A stretch of DNA of 64,000 nt from Paenibacillus sp. DMB5 (GTDB taxonomy: Bacteria; Bacillota; Bacilli; Paenibacillales; Paenibacillaceae). A program made the translations under genes and the position numbers. The notes under the pieces are model-generated. The model ran no database searches. It was not told the origin of the DNA and was given only the letters and a program-made list of their open reading frames with translations. Below, piece after piece: positions 55,013 to 63,988 of the stretch. Within the stretch, counting starts at the first letter, position 1, and each line of letters starts with the position of its first letter. The DNA lies in contig NZ_LRAC01000124.1 in NCBI RefSeq assembly GCF_001517085.1, forward strand, positions 1-64,000, given 5' to 3'.

Positions 55013-56296
55013 TTAAAAAGCCTCCGACTCTATTACATTCGAATATGGCCCTTCTGCCCCGCTCACGCTCAGTGCTTTCATGCGGTAATAGGCTTTCGCT
55101 GTTTTGACCCTTACCGGGTCCAGCCAGCCCCCGCCGTCATTGGACGGACTCCGCTCAATCAGTGTTGTCCACGGTCCCTCCGGACCCTCTGTTGCTTTTT
55201 CCAGCGTATAATAGGCTCCTCCGGCCACACCCCGGAAACAGATTCTGCCTTCCGTTGCATCCAGCAGCACAGGTGCATCTCTAACCTCCGTCTCCGGAGC
55301 CTCTTCTCCCCTCATCCGGTACGCATGATTGCGCAGCGACTGAATCCGCTCCAGATGCTCGGCATTGTAGCCGCTGCCCGGATAGTGTAGCGTAAAGCCA
55401 TCATAATGCTGGACATAACCGCCGTGATCATCATGGCCGAACAGTGACCAGAAGCAGGTACCGGATACAGCTGTATTGCGCTCGCCCTCGTCCAGAAAAG
55501 CCTTCGGCTCCCCGTAGGACCAGCCATATTCGCCTGCGATGAACACTTTGTCCGCGTTGCTTACCTGCGCTGCATCCGCCGCCAGCTCCCCGACATCCGC
55601 CGGATAATAATGCACATCCATAATATCCAGCTCCGGAATGTCCAGCTTGTCAACATCCACCTCGAACTGCTTGCCGTGGCTGACAAGATGGTTAGAGTCA
55701 AGCTCCTTGATATAACGGCAGATATCCCTCACCCAGTCCGCAGGCGCATGATTCAGCTCATTCCCGAGCTCCCAGGCCATTATGGCCGGGTCATCCTTGT
55801 ACACCACACCGCTAATCGTATTGGTCCGGTTCAGTACCTGCCCGATATACCATTTGTAATCCGAGATCACATCACCATCAGTGTAAAAAGCGTTCTCGTC
55901 GTCAATGCCCCGCCACCGGGTAAACGTGGACCTGCCGCCGTGGTAATAACTCCAGTTGCAGACAAACGGGATAATCACCCGGAGCCCGCGCTTAGCGATC
56001 TCATTGAGCGCAAAGTCTACTTTGACAAAAGCCTCCTCATTCAGCTCCCGCAGCCGCGGCATCAATGATTTCGGATGGCCTGCAGACACGCCGAGCGTGT
56101 GCGACCTCAGAGCATTCGCCCCCATCATTACCGCCGTATCCAAGGCATTGGTCACCCTGAACGGGGTAGGCCAGTCAATGCCGCCGACATTCTCATCCAG
56201 CCCCAGCCAATAAATGTTGGGTCCGGCGAACCGGTACAGCTCCTCTCCAATAAAAAGCCTACTTCCCTTCCTTCTGACAAAATTAGTTTCTCCCAT
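55013..56296 (-). CDS. GH5-family beta-mannosidase/mannanase-like enzyme, cytoplasmic
   Basis: 427 residues without signal peptide: GH5 barrel (about 10-335) with acid/base Glu180 (WELGNELNH) and nucleophile Glu256 (IAGEYGWS), followed by a short Fn3-like tail (about 345-425). It resembles the GH5 domain of the giant surface protein just downstream (shared RVIIPFV, NRTNTISGV/NRVNTITGV, and WE.GNEL segments), so the two probably arose by duplication, one kept inside and one exported. It would trim imported manno-oligosaccharides. The gap of 334 bases before it holds two large hairpins. Confidence 0.87.
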   Translation of the reverse strand: MGETNFVRRKGSRLFIGEELYRFAGPNIYWLGLDENVGGIDWPTPFRVTNALDTAVMMGANALRSHTLGVSAGHPKSLMPRLRELNEEAFVKVDFALNEIAKRGLRVIIPFVCNWSYYHGGRSTFTRWRGIDDENAFYTDGDVISDYKWYIGQVLNRTNTISGVVYKDDPAIMAWELGNELNHAPADWVRDICRYIKELDSNHLVSHGKQFEVDVDKLDIPELDIMDVHYYPADVGELAADAAQVSNADKVFIAGEYGWSYGEPKAFLDEGERNTAVSGTCFWSLFGHDDHGGYVQHYDGFTLHYPGSGYNAEHLERIQSLRNHAYRMRGEEAPETEVRDAPVLLDATEGRICFRGVAGGAYYTLEKATEGPEGPWTTLIERSPSNDGGGWLDPVRVKTAKAYYRMKALSVSGAEGPYSNVIESEAF

Positions 56297-56351
56297 CGCT
56301 GCTCATTCCTTATCTCTGTAAATTAGTTGTGTTCTGGCTGCCTTGATAGAC

Positions 56352-56387
56352 CTGCGGCGGATTAGCCTGATGGTCAATCCGCCGCAG
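56352..56387. repeat. perfect 12-bp-arm hairpin between binding protein and GH5 genes
   Basis: CTGCGGCGGATT and AATCCGCCGCAG enclose a 12-base loop. No T-tract on either strand, so it is more likely an mRNA stability or processing element than a simple terminator. Confidence 0.6.
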
Positions 56388-56440
56388 CAATCTATATAGA
56401 TTGAACTAATATTGCTGTTTTGGGATTGCATGTGACTCCA

Positions 56441-56558
56441 GAGAATGTTTGGACTTCCAGCCGCTGTTGTCTGCAGATTTCTTGATTTATACCGTTTTTA
56501 ACGGTTGAAATCCGCAGACAAAGGCGGTCGCTACCGCTCCTTCAGTTCCAAAATTCTC
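56441..56558. repeat. 118-bp nested foldback element
   Basis: Three sets of arms nest: outer GAGAAT (56441) with ATTCTC (56553-56558); middle TTGTCTGCAGATTTC (56467-56481) with GAAATCCGCAGACAA (56507-56521); inner CCGTT-TTT-AACGG. A side hairpin GCGGT-CGCT-ACCGC (56524-56537) makes it clover-like. It resembles a REP/MITE-type repeat or a structured RNA. No second copy is seen in this window. Confidence 0.7.
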
Positions 56559-56630
56559 CTCCGCCACCCTTCCACTAATATAAATTTCAAGTTCAATCTT
56601 TATAGTTATTTTATTTCCCGGCCAGCCTGA

Positions 56631-57959
56631 TTACTTCGCTACATCCTTCTTGGCCTTGGCCCAGGCTTTGTTGTATTTGTCCAGGATGCTCTGCGGATCT
56701 TTGGCGAGCACGAATTCCTGTACCATAGCTTCCTTAGTGATCTGGGCTTTGTTTACAACATCGGTAACCTGAGGATCATCCGCTACGGCTTCCAGGGTAA
56801 CAGGGTTGAAGCTGTTGAATTCCTGAAGCTGCGGTACGGCTGGTTCCTTATCCTTGATCACAGGAATGAAGCCGCCGAACTCATCGAACCCGGACTCTTC
56901 AAGCATCCATTTTACAAAGGCCTTGGCTGTTTCCAGATGCTTGCTGTCCTTGTTGACCCCGTAAGCCCAGTCAGGCGCCAGCGTTACGTTAACTTTGCCG
57001 GAGTTGTCATACGGAAGCGGGAAGAAGCCGACATTGTCAGAGGTTGTTCCGCTGGAAGCAACCTGCGGGATGGCCCAGTTCCCGATCATAAACATGGCGA
57101 ATTTGCCGCTGGCTACATCCTTTTTGGACTGCTCCCAGTTGGTAGAGTTCACATCGGGCTCCAGGTAGCCCTTCTCATACATGGTGCGGAGAATGCTCAT
57201 ACCCTGGCCGTAGGCGTTGTCCATCTGGAACGGCTCGTCGCTGTTGATGCGTTCGTTGTTCAAATTGGCGTTCCCCGCAATGCTTGTCGGGATTTCAGAG
57301 GCCCACGGATACAGCGGCCACTGATCCTTGAAGTTGGAGGCCAGCGGCACAACCCCGTTTGCCTTCAGCTTTTCGCTGGCAGCGTAGAATTCATCCAGTG
57401 TCTTTGGCAGCTCGGTGATTCCGGCATCGGCGAAGGCTTTTTTATTATAGACAATGCCCGTTGTTGTTGCGCCGACAGAAATGCCGTATAGCTTACCTTC
57501 ATAGGACTTGAAATCCTTGAAGTAGATGTTGTCGGTCAATCCCAGATCATCCAGCGGGGCAAAATAATTCGGCAGATCGGAGTTTGGAATCGTTGGAATC
57601 AACACCACATCGGGAAAATCACCGGAGGACATGCGGATCTTGGTCGTTTTGTCCAGATCGGTAATCGCTTCGAACTGAATCTCGGCATTCGGATATTTCT
57701 CTTTGAACCGTTTCGCGTAATCATCGTATTCCTTGCCGATCATGTCCGTACGGTTAGTCAGGAACGTAATGGTTCCGCTGATATCCTGGTTAGCGGCTTC
57801 GTCCCCGGAAGCATTAGAGGCCGCCGGTGCCTCACTTGCTGGCGTCGTATTGCCGCCGGTATCGCCTGACGTATTGCCGGCATTGTTATTATTGCCGCAA
57901 GCAGCAAGCAGAACAGAGGCCATAATCATACTTACAAGAGCGGTAGAGCTTTTTTTCAT
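56631..57959 (-). CDS. extracellular sugar-binding lipoprotein of ABC transporter
   Basis: About 442 residues from ATG 57959, which follows AAGGGGGAT by eight bases and begins a lipoprotein signal with lipobox VLLAACGN; the frame's earlier codons (to 58028) lie in AT-rich promoter DNA. A Gly/Asn/Thr-rich linker follows, then a family 1 solute-binding fold (TITFLTNRTD, KFAMFMIGNWAIPQV). Placed between the GH130 and GH5 genes, it should bind manno-oligosaccharides for the permeases at 59352-61081. A perfect cre-like site lies 20 bases upstream of the start. Confidence 0.92.
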   Translation of the reverse strand: MKKSSTALVSMIMASVLLAACGNNNNAGNTSGDTGGNTTPASEAPAASNASGDEAANQDISGTITFLTNRTDMIGKEYDDYAKRFKEKYPNAEIQFEAITDLDKTTKIRMSSGDFPDVVLIPTIPNSDLPNYFAPLDDLGLTDNIYFKDFKSYEGKLYGISVGATTTGIVYNKKAFADAGITELPKTLDEFYAASEKLKANGVVPLASNFKDQWPLYPWASEIPTSIAGNANLNNERINSDEPFQMDNAYGQGMSILRTMYEKGYLEPDVNSTNWEQSKKDVASGKFAMFMIGNWAIPQVASSGTTSDNVGFFPLPYDNSGKVNVTLAPDWAYGVNKDSKHLETAKAFVKWMLEESGFDEFGGFIPVIKDKEPAVPQLQEFNSFNPVTLEAVADDPQVTDVVNKAQITKEAMVQEFVLAKDPQSILDKYNKAWAKAKKDVAK

Positions 57960-57979
57960 TTTAAATCCCCCTTGAATGA

Positions 57980-57994
57980 TGTTATCGCTTACAA
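57980..57994. promoter_or_regulatory. cre-like operator before the binding-protein gene
   Basis: On the minus strand TTGTAAGCGATAACA fits WTGNAANCGNWNNCW at every fixed position. Fourteen bases are identical to the site at 61134 before the permease genes, so CcpA or the local LacI regulator may bind both. Confidence 0.6.
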
Positions 57995-58138
57995 ACCGAA
58001 TATTAACATTATTTAATTTTATATTCAACAGTTTATTTTAAATATATTAAACAATTATAAATTAATTATAATTTTGTTTCAAAAACAATCACAACATCAA
58101 CTCCCAACGGCCACAGCTCCCCCTCGAACAAGCAGTTT

Positions 58139-59310
58139 TTAGCGCAAATTGCGCTCAATCAGCGCAGAGCGCTGCTGCACACAAGCATAGGAACGCATGG
58201 CGTCCTCAGGGGTGTTTTTGACGTAATCCACCAGTCTGTCTACAGTGGTCGTTGCCACATGGCAGCGCGTATCCGAGGAAGCATAATACAGAAACAATTC
58301 CCCGCTCTCCGTAGCGATCATCCCGTTGCTGAACACGACGTTAGATACATCTCCGATACGCTCCTCTCCTTCAGGAGCCAGCAGATGCCCGCCGGGGCGG
58401 TACGTCTGAACCCATGGCTTATCCAGATCTGTCATAAAGGCGTACAGGACATAACGCAGTCCGGCAGCCGTATTGCGTACGCCGTGGGCAACATGCAGCC
58501 AGCCGTCCGCTGTTTTGATCGGAGCCGGTCCCTGCCCGTTCTTCACTTCCTTAATCGTGTGGTAGGCCCGCTCATCCACAATAATCTCCTCCTCCACCAC
58601 CGCAGGATTCATCGATTCCGCCAGTCCCCAGCCGATTCCGCCGCCGGAGCCTGTATCAATGAAGCCGTCCTGCGGACGGGTATAGAAGGCATATTTTCCG
58701 TCTACGAATTCCGGATGCAGCACAACATTGCGCTGCTGCGCCGATTTGGTCAGCAGATCCGGCAGCCGTTCCCAGGTCTTCAGATCCGTGGTGCGCACAA
58801 TTCCGCACTGTGCAACCGCACTCGACAGATCGCCTGCAGGTGCGGCCGGGTCCTTGCGTTCCGTGCAGAACAGCCCGTAGATGAACCCGTCCTCATGCTG
58901 GACCAGCCGCATATCATAGACATTCACATCCGGATCAGACGTTTCCGGCAGCTGGACCGGGTAATCCCAGAAAGTAAAGCCGTCTACGCCGTGTCACTCT
59001 CAGCCACCGCAAAAAACGATTTCCGGTCAGCCCCCTCCACCCGGGCAACAAGATAAAACTTTCCGTCCAGCCGGATCGCACCCGGATTGAACACACAATT
59101 CACGCCCAGACGCTCCATAAAATATGGATTAGTCTCCGGATTCAGGTCATAACGCCAGGACAGCGGGATATGGCGGCTGGTCAGCACCGGCTGCTCATAC
59201 CGTTCATAAATACCGTTTTCCGAGAAAAGCGGCTCATTTTTCCGTGTAATAACCTCCTCATAACGTGCTTTTACCTGTTCATACCGCTTTTCAAAAATCG
59301 AAGAATTCAT
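58139..59310 (-). pseudogene. GH130 mannoside phosphorylase-type enzyme, broken by a one-base frameshift
   Basis: The front (58984-59310) reads [23 protein letters not shown] and ends early at VAESDTA; the back picks up in another frame as [12 protein letters not shown] and continues through NVYDMRLV (58927) to 58139. GH130 enzymes are continuous here, and one base added at about 58990-58997 (for example GACAC to GACCAC) restores about 390 residues. The span is 3n+2. GH130 members phosphorolyse beta-mannosyl linkages; the N-terminal motif set suits the beta-1,4-mannosylglucose phosphorylase group. It sits between permease and binding-protein genes. Possible sequence error. Confidence 0.87.
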
Positions 59311-59351
59311 CTGCTTAATCCCCTTTCCATTTGTTTCAAAATGTTTATCCC

Positions 59352-60185
59352 TTAACCCTTAACCGCCCCGTTGGTTACACCGGCAAAGATGTAGCGCTGC
59401 AGGAACAAATACAGCAGAACCGTCGGGATCATGATGATCAGAATTGTGGCACAAATATAGCTCCACTGGGCCTGATTGTTGCTGGCAAACCGCATAATGG
59501 AGGTCGAGACCATCACCAGCTTTTGCTTGGGCATATAAAGGAAAGGAATATAGAGCTCGTTGTAAATATTGATCGTCTTCAGAATAACCAGCGTTACAGT
59601 AGCCGGGCTGAGCAGCGGGAAAATAATCGACAGATAAATCCGGAACAGGCTTGCCCCGTCAATCATCGCGCTCTCATCAAGCTCCTCGGGAATATTGCGG
59701 ATAAACTGCAGGTAAATCGTAATCTGCAGCACATCGGCTCCGACAAACAGCAGAATCGGTGCAAACAGCGTGTTGAACACTCCAAGCGACTGGATCAGCG
59801 AGAAGATAACCACCTGGGTTGTGATCGTCGGAATGATGCTGGCAAACAGGAACAGCCCGAGAATCAAGCCTTTCCCTTTAAAAGCAATCCGGGCCAGCGC
59901 GTAAGAGACCATGGTGCCGAAGATGATATTTCCCAGCAGGGCAACCGCAATAACCAGAAACGTGTTGCCGAACGCCTGCAGAATATTGGCCTGGTCCATG
60001 ACAATCCGGAAATTTTCGAAGTTCAGAAAGCTGTCGGGCAGCGCAAACGGGCTGGAGCTCTCATCCGGTCCCTTGAAGGCGTTCAGCACGACCACATACG
60101 GCGGAAACAGCACAACCAGGCTGGCGATGCCCAGCAGCACGTATTTGAGCCACTGCACGGGATCGGTTTTTCTGTTCGTTATCAT
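59352..60185 (-). CDS. carbohydrate ABC transporter permease (MalG type)
   Basis: 277 residues with six helices; the EAA loop reads [18 protein letters not shown] (about 165-182) and the protein ends NGAVKG, as in MalG/AraQ-like permeases. It overlaps the stop of the partner permease by one base. With that partner and the binding protein at 56631 it would import manno-oligosaccharides; no ATPase is encoded nearby, so a shared MsmX-like ATPase is assumed. Confidence 0.93.
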   Translation of the reverse strand: MITNRKTDPVQWLKYVLLGIASLVVLFPPYVVVLNAFKGPDESSSPFALPDSFLNFENFRIVMDQANILQAFGNTFLVIAVALLGNIIFGTMVSYALARIAFKGKGLILGLFLFASIIPTITTQVVIFSLIQSLGVFNTLFAPILLFVGADVLQITIYLQFIRNIPEELDESAMIDGASLFRIYLSIIFPLLSPATVTLVILKTINIYNELYIPFLYMPKQKLVMVSTSIMRFASNNQAQWSYICATILIIMIPTVLLYLFLQRYIFAGVTNGAVKG

Positions 60186-61081
60186 CAGGCATCCCCCTTG
60201 CGTTTCAGCGCGAAATTCTGTGCCAGCAGAATCACTACGGTCAGAATCAGCAGCACAATGCTCATGGCTGAGGCCAGACCATAATTATTGAAGGTAAACG
60301 CCGTCTCCGTCGTCTTCAGCAGGAAGGTCTCACTGGAGCCGACAGGCCCGCCTTTTGTCAGCACAAACGGCAGATCGAATACAGCCAGGGCACCGCTTAA
60401 GGTCAGGAACATATTCAGCTGAATTACCTGGGTCAGGCTCGGAAGCGTCAGATACCACAGCGACTGGAACCGGTTCGCACCATCGATGGTAGCCGCTTCG
60501 TACATATCACCGGGAATCGACTGCAGGGCGCCGAGATAAATGATCATCGTATAGCCCATATACCTCCAAAAGCTCACCGAAGCCAGTGAAAAGTTAACGA
60601 GCGAGGTGTCCCCGAGCCAGCTGTGCTGCAGGGAGGACAGGCCGGCCATGCCGAGCAGCGCATTCAGGGAGCCGTTATTGGTGTCAAAAACATACTGGAA
60701 CATAAAAGCGACCGCCACACCGTTCATAATATAAGGAACGAACAGCAGCACCCGGAACAAATTGCGTCCCTTAATCCGCGAATTCAGAATAACGGCGAAC
60801 AGGATCGCCACGATATTCTGCAGCACCCCGCCAAGCACATAAGGAATCTGGTGAATAAACACCCCGAATAAATCCGGATTGGTGAAAACCTCCCTGTAGT
60901 TGTCCAGCCCCAGGAAGTTAACCGTCTTGCTGATCCCATCCCAATCCGTAAAGCTGAGGTATAGCAGCCTGACCGCCGGATAATAAGTAAACAGCCCCAG
61001 CAATCCAAGCGGAACAAACAGGAAAGTGATCAATATAAGAATCCGTTGTCTGTTATAAGAGCTCCCCATCCGCCGCACCAT
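60185..61081 (-). CDS. carbohydrate ABC transporter permease (MalF/UgpA type)
   Basis: 298 residues, six helices; EAA loop MYEATTIDGANRFQSLWYLTLP-like (DMYEAATIDGANRF, about 190-203). The GGGAAGG ribosome site touches ATG 61081, so the in-frame ATG at 61069 (four residues shorter) may be the true start. First gene of the mannan uptake operon, whose 240-base upstream region is AT-rich with a cre-like element and GTTGAA/TTCAAC repeats. Confidence 0.92.
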   Translation of the reverse strand: MVRRMGSSYNRQRILILITFLFVPLGLLGLFTYYPAVRLLYLSFTDWDGISKTVNFLGLDNYREVFTNPDLFGVFIHQIPYVLGGVLQNIVAILFAVILNSRIKGRNLFRVLLFVPYIMNGVAVAFMFQYVFDTNNGSLNALLGMAGLSSLQHSWLGDTSLVNFSLASVSFWRYMGYTMIIYLGALQSIPGDMYEAATIDGANRFQSLWYLTLPSLTQVIQLNMFLTLSGALAVFDLPFVLTKGGPVGSSETFLLKTTETAFTFNNYGLASAMSIVLLILTVVILLAQNFALKRKGDA

Positions 61082-61133
61082 CCTTCCCGTTGTTCAATAT
61101 CCAAAAGCCCATGTCCAATCCCCCTGGTTCACT

Positions 61134-61148
61134 TGTTATCGCTTACAG
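61134..61148. promoter_or_regulatory. cre-like operator before the mannan permease genes
   Basis: On the minus strand CTGTAAGCGATAACA matches WTGNAANCGNWNNCW except for the first base; the 14-mer TGTAAGCGATAACA is shared exactly with 57980-57993. Confidence 0.55.
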
Positions 61149-61265
61149 TAGGATTTTATCATGTTGAATTTATTTCTTCAACTATTAATTAAACTTTATT
61201 CAAAAAATATTAAAAATGTTTAAGTGGTATTTGTTTCAACATCCTTTAATTTCCTGCAGGAACAC

Positions 61266-61303
61266 AAAAAAGCATCTGCTCCACAGTTGGAACAGATGCT
61301 TTT
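61266..61303 (-). terminator. terminator of the GH130 gene
   Basis: On the minus strand AAAAGCATCTG and CAGATGCTTTT arms, followed by TT and then GTG, close beyond the stop at 61314. Confidence 0.8.
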
Positions 61304-61313
61304 AGTCTGTAAT

Positions 61314-62555
61314 TTAGTTTGCGGGCTGTCCCTGAATTAGCTTGCCCTCCTGGTCATATCTGCGGATGTGGGTTACCAATTCCTCAAGGTTCACCCAGGC
61401 TATCCCGGCTTTTTGATCGGCGGCACCGTACGACATGATTAATTCGCCGTCCATCACAATTCCCCCTGTTGTGAACAGGCACGGCGTCGGGTAATCGGCA
61501 GGCATCTCCCATTCTCTTTCCGCATACATGAGCCTGTCCGGACAACGGTGCCGCAGCGCGGGAAAATCATTCTCCTGCTCTTCCACGATCATGAAGGATT
61601 GCGTATAGCCGAACTCCACATTCTTTTTCCCGTGATAAGGCACCAGCCATTCCCGCTTCCCAATCTTGACAGGCGGCCAGCTCGCCCCTACCCGGTGTTC
61701 TTCCCAATCAAAGATAGGAGAAGCAAGCAGACGGTGCTCCGCTTCAGGCGAAGCAAAACCGTAAATGTCATCAGCCGCAGCTAGGTAAATCGAAGGCTTC
61801 TGCACCCGCTCCCCTTCCGGGAACGGCAGAACATTCATCGGCCTGTGCAGCATTACATATTTGGGTTCGCCGCCGATGCTCATTTTGTCCGGAAACAGAA
61901 ACACATCGCGGTTATCGCTGACCTGCCCCTCCGTTAACGGACCGATATAATGAAAGGCCTCCTCGTAGCTTCCGCTTTTCAGTTTGTCCAAGTCCAGTTT
62001 ATACAGCACAGTTACTGTATCATTGGAACGGGCTGTCTGGATAAAGGGGTCCTCATCGTCTGCCCCGGCAATCCAGTCCGGCACATACTCATAACGCGTC
62101 TCCACCGGCGGGTCCTGGTCACTAAGCCAATACGGCCCCGGAGGGAAAATCCGGCAGGCAACGGTTACATAAAGCTTCCCTTCAACCGGAAAAATTCGCG
62201 GGTCCTCAATGCAGCCGTTCGCATAATTCCGGACCCTGTTTCCTTTAATATCAGTAGTGTACAGCTCATGCTCCTCATAGCCTAACGCCGGCGCGAGAGC
62301 CGGTCTGCTAAAGTCGGCATCCCAGGTCTCGCCGCGGTCGCTGCTTTTGGCATAACCCAGAAAAATCGGATACGGATCATGACAGCCTGCTCTCTTCTTC
62401 TGCGGCCACGGGCCTGTCGCCCGGAACAGCATATGGATATCATCGGATCCGGGGTCTTTGACGATCGCCGGATTCAGCACCATTTTGTCCGCCCAGGCAC
62501 AGCCGGGAACCGGCTCCAGGACAGGATGATCGAGATAACGGAATTGTGGATTCAT
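61314..62555 (-). CDS. GH130-family glycosidase/phosphorylase
   Basis: 413 residues from ATG 62555, placed five bases after AAGGAGG; the frame is open to 62621 but without a ribosome site. Five-bladed propeller of GH130 type: VLNPAIVKD, GCIEDPRIF (catalytic Asp region), DNRDVFLFP, HRPMNVLPF. It differs strongly from the GH130 gene at 58139, so the two likely split the work: one phosphorylase and one beta-mannosidase or a phosphorylase for another chain length. No signal peptide. It has its own promoter region and terminator, and ends just upstream of the permease operon. Confidence 0.88.
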   Translation of the reverse strand: MNPQFRYLDHPVLEPVPGCAWADKMVLNPAIVKDPGSDDIHMLFRATGPWPQKKRAGCHDPYPIFLGYAKSSDRGETWDADFSRPALAPALGYEEHELYTTDIKGNRVRNYANGCIEDPRIFPVEGKLYVTVACRIFPPGPYWLSDQDPPVETRYEYVPDWIAGADDEDPFIQTARSNDTVTVLYKLDLDKLKSGSYEEAFHYIGPLTEGQVSDNRDVFLFPDKMSIGGEPKYVMLHRPMNVLPFPEGERVQKPSIYLAAADDIYGFASPEAEHRLLASPIFDWEEHRVGASWPPVKIGKREWLVPYHGKKNVEFGYTQSFMIVEEQENDFPALRHRCPDRLMYAEREWEMPADYPTPCLFTTGGIVMDGELIMSYGAADQKAGIAWVNLEELVTHIRRYDQEGKLIQGQPAN

Positions 62556-62664
62556 AAGTTCCTCCTTAATAAAGCTGAGAATCGCCTTCATGCTGAGCAC
62601 TTCACTTTTCATGCTTCGCACTCACGACCTCACTTTATCACAGAGTTAACAACCTTTCAATTAT

Positions 62665-62676
62665 TTTCAACATTTA
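62665..62676. promoter_or_regulatory. shared 12-mer before the GH130 gene
   Basis: TTTCAACATTTA, the same 12-mer as at 47709-47720 before the lacI-type gene; candidate operator of the local LacI-family regulator. Surrounding DNA (62640-62700) is strongly AT-rich. Confidence 0.35.
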
Positions 62677-62699
62677 ATATAAACATTTTTCTAATATAA

Positions 62700-63560
62700 T
62701 TAAACTTCACTGAAACATTCCAGATTTTCCTTTACAAATTCCCGGAATGTCCTCGGTGCCCGCCCGGTCAGCTGCTGAAACTCCCCGCTCACCCGCTGAG
62801 CCGTCCCCATTCTGGTCATAAAATACAGCGCAACCGTCACATTCACATAGGCTTTATCGAGTCCCCGCTCTTTGATGTAATACCTTCTATATTTTAGAAA
62901 CCCGGGCTTGGCGTACGTGATCTGCCGTCCTGTAGCCTCACTCAGGATCTGCGCCACCTGATAATAGTGAAGCGACTCTGGTCCGGTTAGCGTGTGGGCG
63001 GTATTAGCATATTTCACGGAATCGCCAAGCAGCACAGCGGCAGCAAGCCCGATATCTGCTGCATCAATGAAACTCGTCCTGCTGTTGCCCGCTGGTATGT
63101 AGATCTGATTCTGTTCGCGAATCTCGGCAGCGTGAATGCCCGAAACATTCTGCATAAAAAATCCAGGACGGATGTGCGCATAGGGAATTCCTGCAGCTTC
63201 AATGTATTTTTCAATTTTATAGTGAGGCGGAATAGTGTTCTTCTCGATCCCCATCAGCGACAGAAAGGCGACCAGCCGGATGCCGTGAGCCTTCAAGGCG
63301 TCAATAAAAGGATACAAATCCTCCGGTTTCCCCAGATGCGGCGGACGCATCAGAAATACCCGGTCCACCCCTTCAAGCGCCGTAGCAAACGTAGACGGTT
63401 CTGTAAAATCCAGCCTCACACATACTGCCCGGCCGTGAAACGTTTGCTCCAGCCTGTTCACATCTGTCCCCGCGGCCACCACCTGCTCTCCCCTCTTCAA
63501 AAGCTCCTCCGCCACATAGCTGCCCACATTGCCCGAAGCGCCTGTAACTAATATTTTCAT
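62700..63560 (-). CDS. NmrA-like NAD(P)-binding protein (atypical SDR)
   Basis: 286 residues: N-terminal Rossmann motif VTGASGNVG (5-13), the NmrA/HSCARG-like RVFLMRPP and LVAFLSLMGIEKN, and a C-terminal substrate-binding half. The classical YxxxK is not evident, as in redox-sensing or quinone-reductase members (QorB/YtfG). It overlaps the MarR gene by four bases, so the pair form an operon. Likely a quinone or enone reductase or NADPH sensor; function open. Confidence 0.87.
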   Translation of the reverse strand: MKILVTGASGNVGSYVAEELLKRGEQVVAAGTDVNRLEQTFHGRAVCVRLDFTEPSTFATALEGVDRVFLMRPPHLGKPEDLYPFIDALKAHGIRLVAFLSLMGIEKNTIPPHYKIEKYIEAAGIPYAHIRPGFFMQNVSGIHAAEIREQNQIYIPAGNSRTSFIDAADIGLAAAVLLGDSVKYANTAHTLTGPESLHYYQVAQILSEATGRQITYAKPGFLKYRRYYIKERGLDKAYVNVTVALYFMTRMGTAQRVSGEFQQLTGRAPRTFREFVKENLECFSEV

Positions 63561-63988
63561 GACCGTCCCGTCTCCCTGCTGATGATTTCCGTTGCCTGCT
63601 GCATTAATCCGATAAATTTGGCGAATTCGGCACTGCCCATCTGTTCTTCCAGCAGCTCCATGCTGCGGTAATACTCCGCTGCGGTGGACTCAACGAGCTT
63701 CCGACCCTCTGCTGTCAGAGATACGGTATAGCTTCTCCCGTCTGTCGCTGATGCGGCTTTATGCAGATACTGCTGGCGGATCAGGGAGTTGATCATAACC
63801 GTAACGGACGGCTTGGATATCCTGAAAAAGCTGCTGATCATCAGCGGCGTAACCGGCTCCTCCTGCTTCTCCACAAAGATAAGCACCCCCATCTCACTGG
63901 ACCTGACGGGAATATCCTTTTTCACATTCATCTGCTGCCGGCAAAATAAACCGATGATCTCCGCACTCCTCACCGTACTCTCTTTCAT
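63557..63988 (-). CDS. MarR-family transcriptional regulator
   Basis: About 143 residues from ATG 63988, seven bases after AGGTG; GTG 63994 is the alternative. Winged helix-turn-helix with EEPVTPLMISSFFRISKPSVTVMINSL (about 53-80) and wing DGRSYTVSLTAEGRKL (about 92-107). It lacks the paired Cys of OhrR types. It is co-transcribed with the NmrA-like protein and probably autoregulates it. The upstream promoter is cut off by the window edge. Confidence 0.9.
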   Translation of the reverse strand: MKESTVRSAEIIGLFCRQQMNVKKDIPVRSSEMGVLIFVEKQEEPVTPLMISSFFRISKPSVTVMINSLIRQQYLHKAASATDGRSYTVSLTAEGRKLVESTAAEYYRSMELLEEQMGSAEFAKFIGLMQQATEIISRETGRS

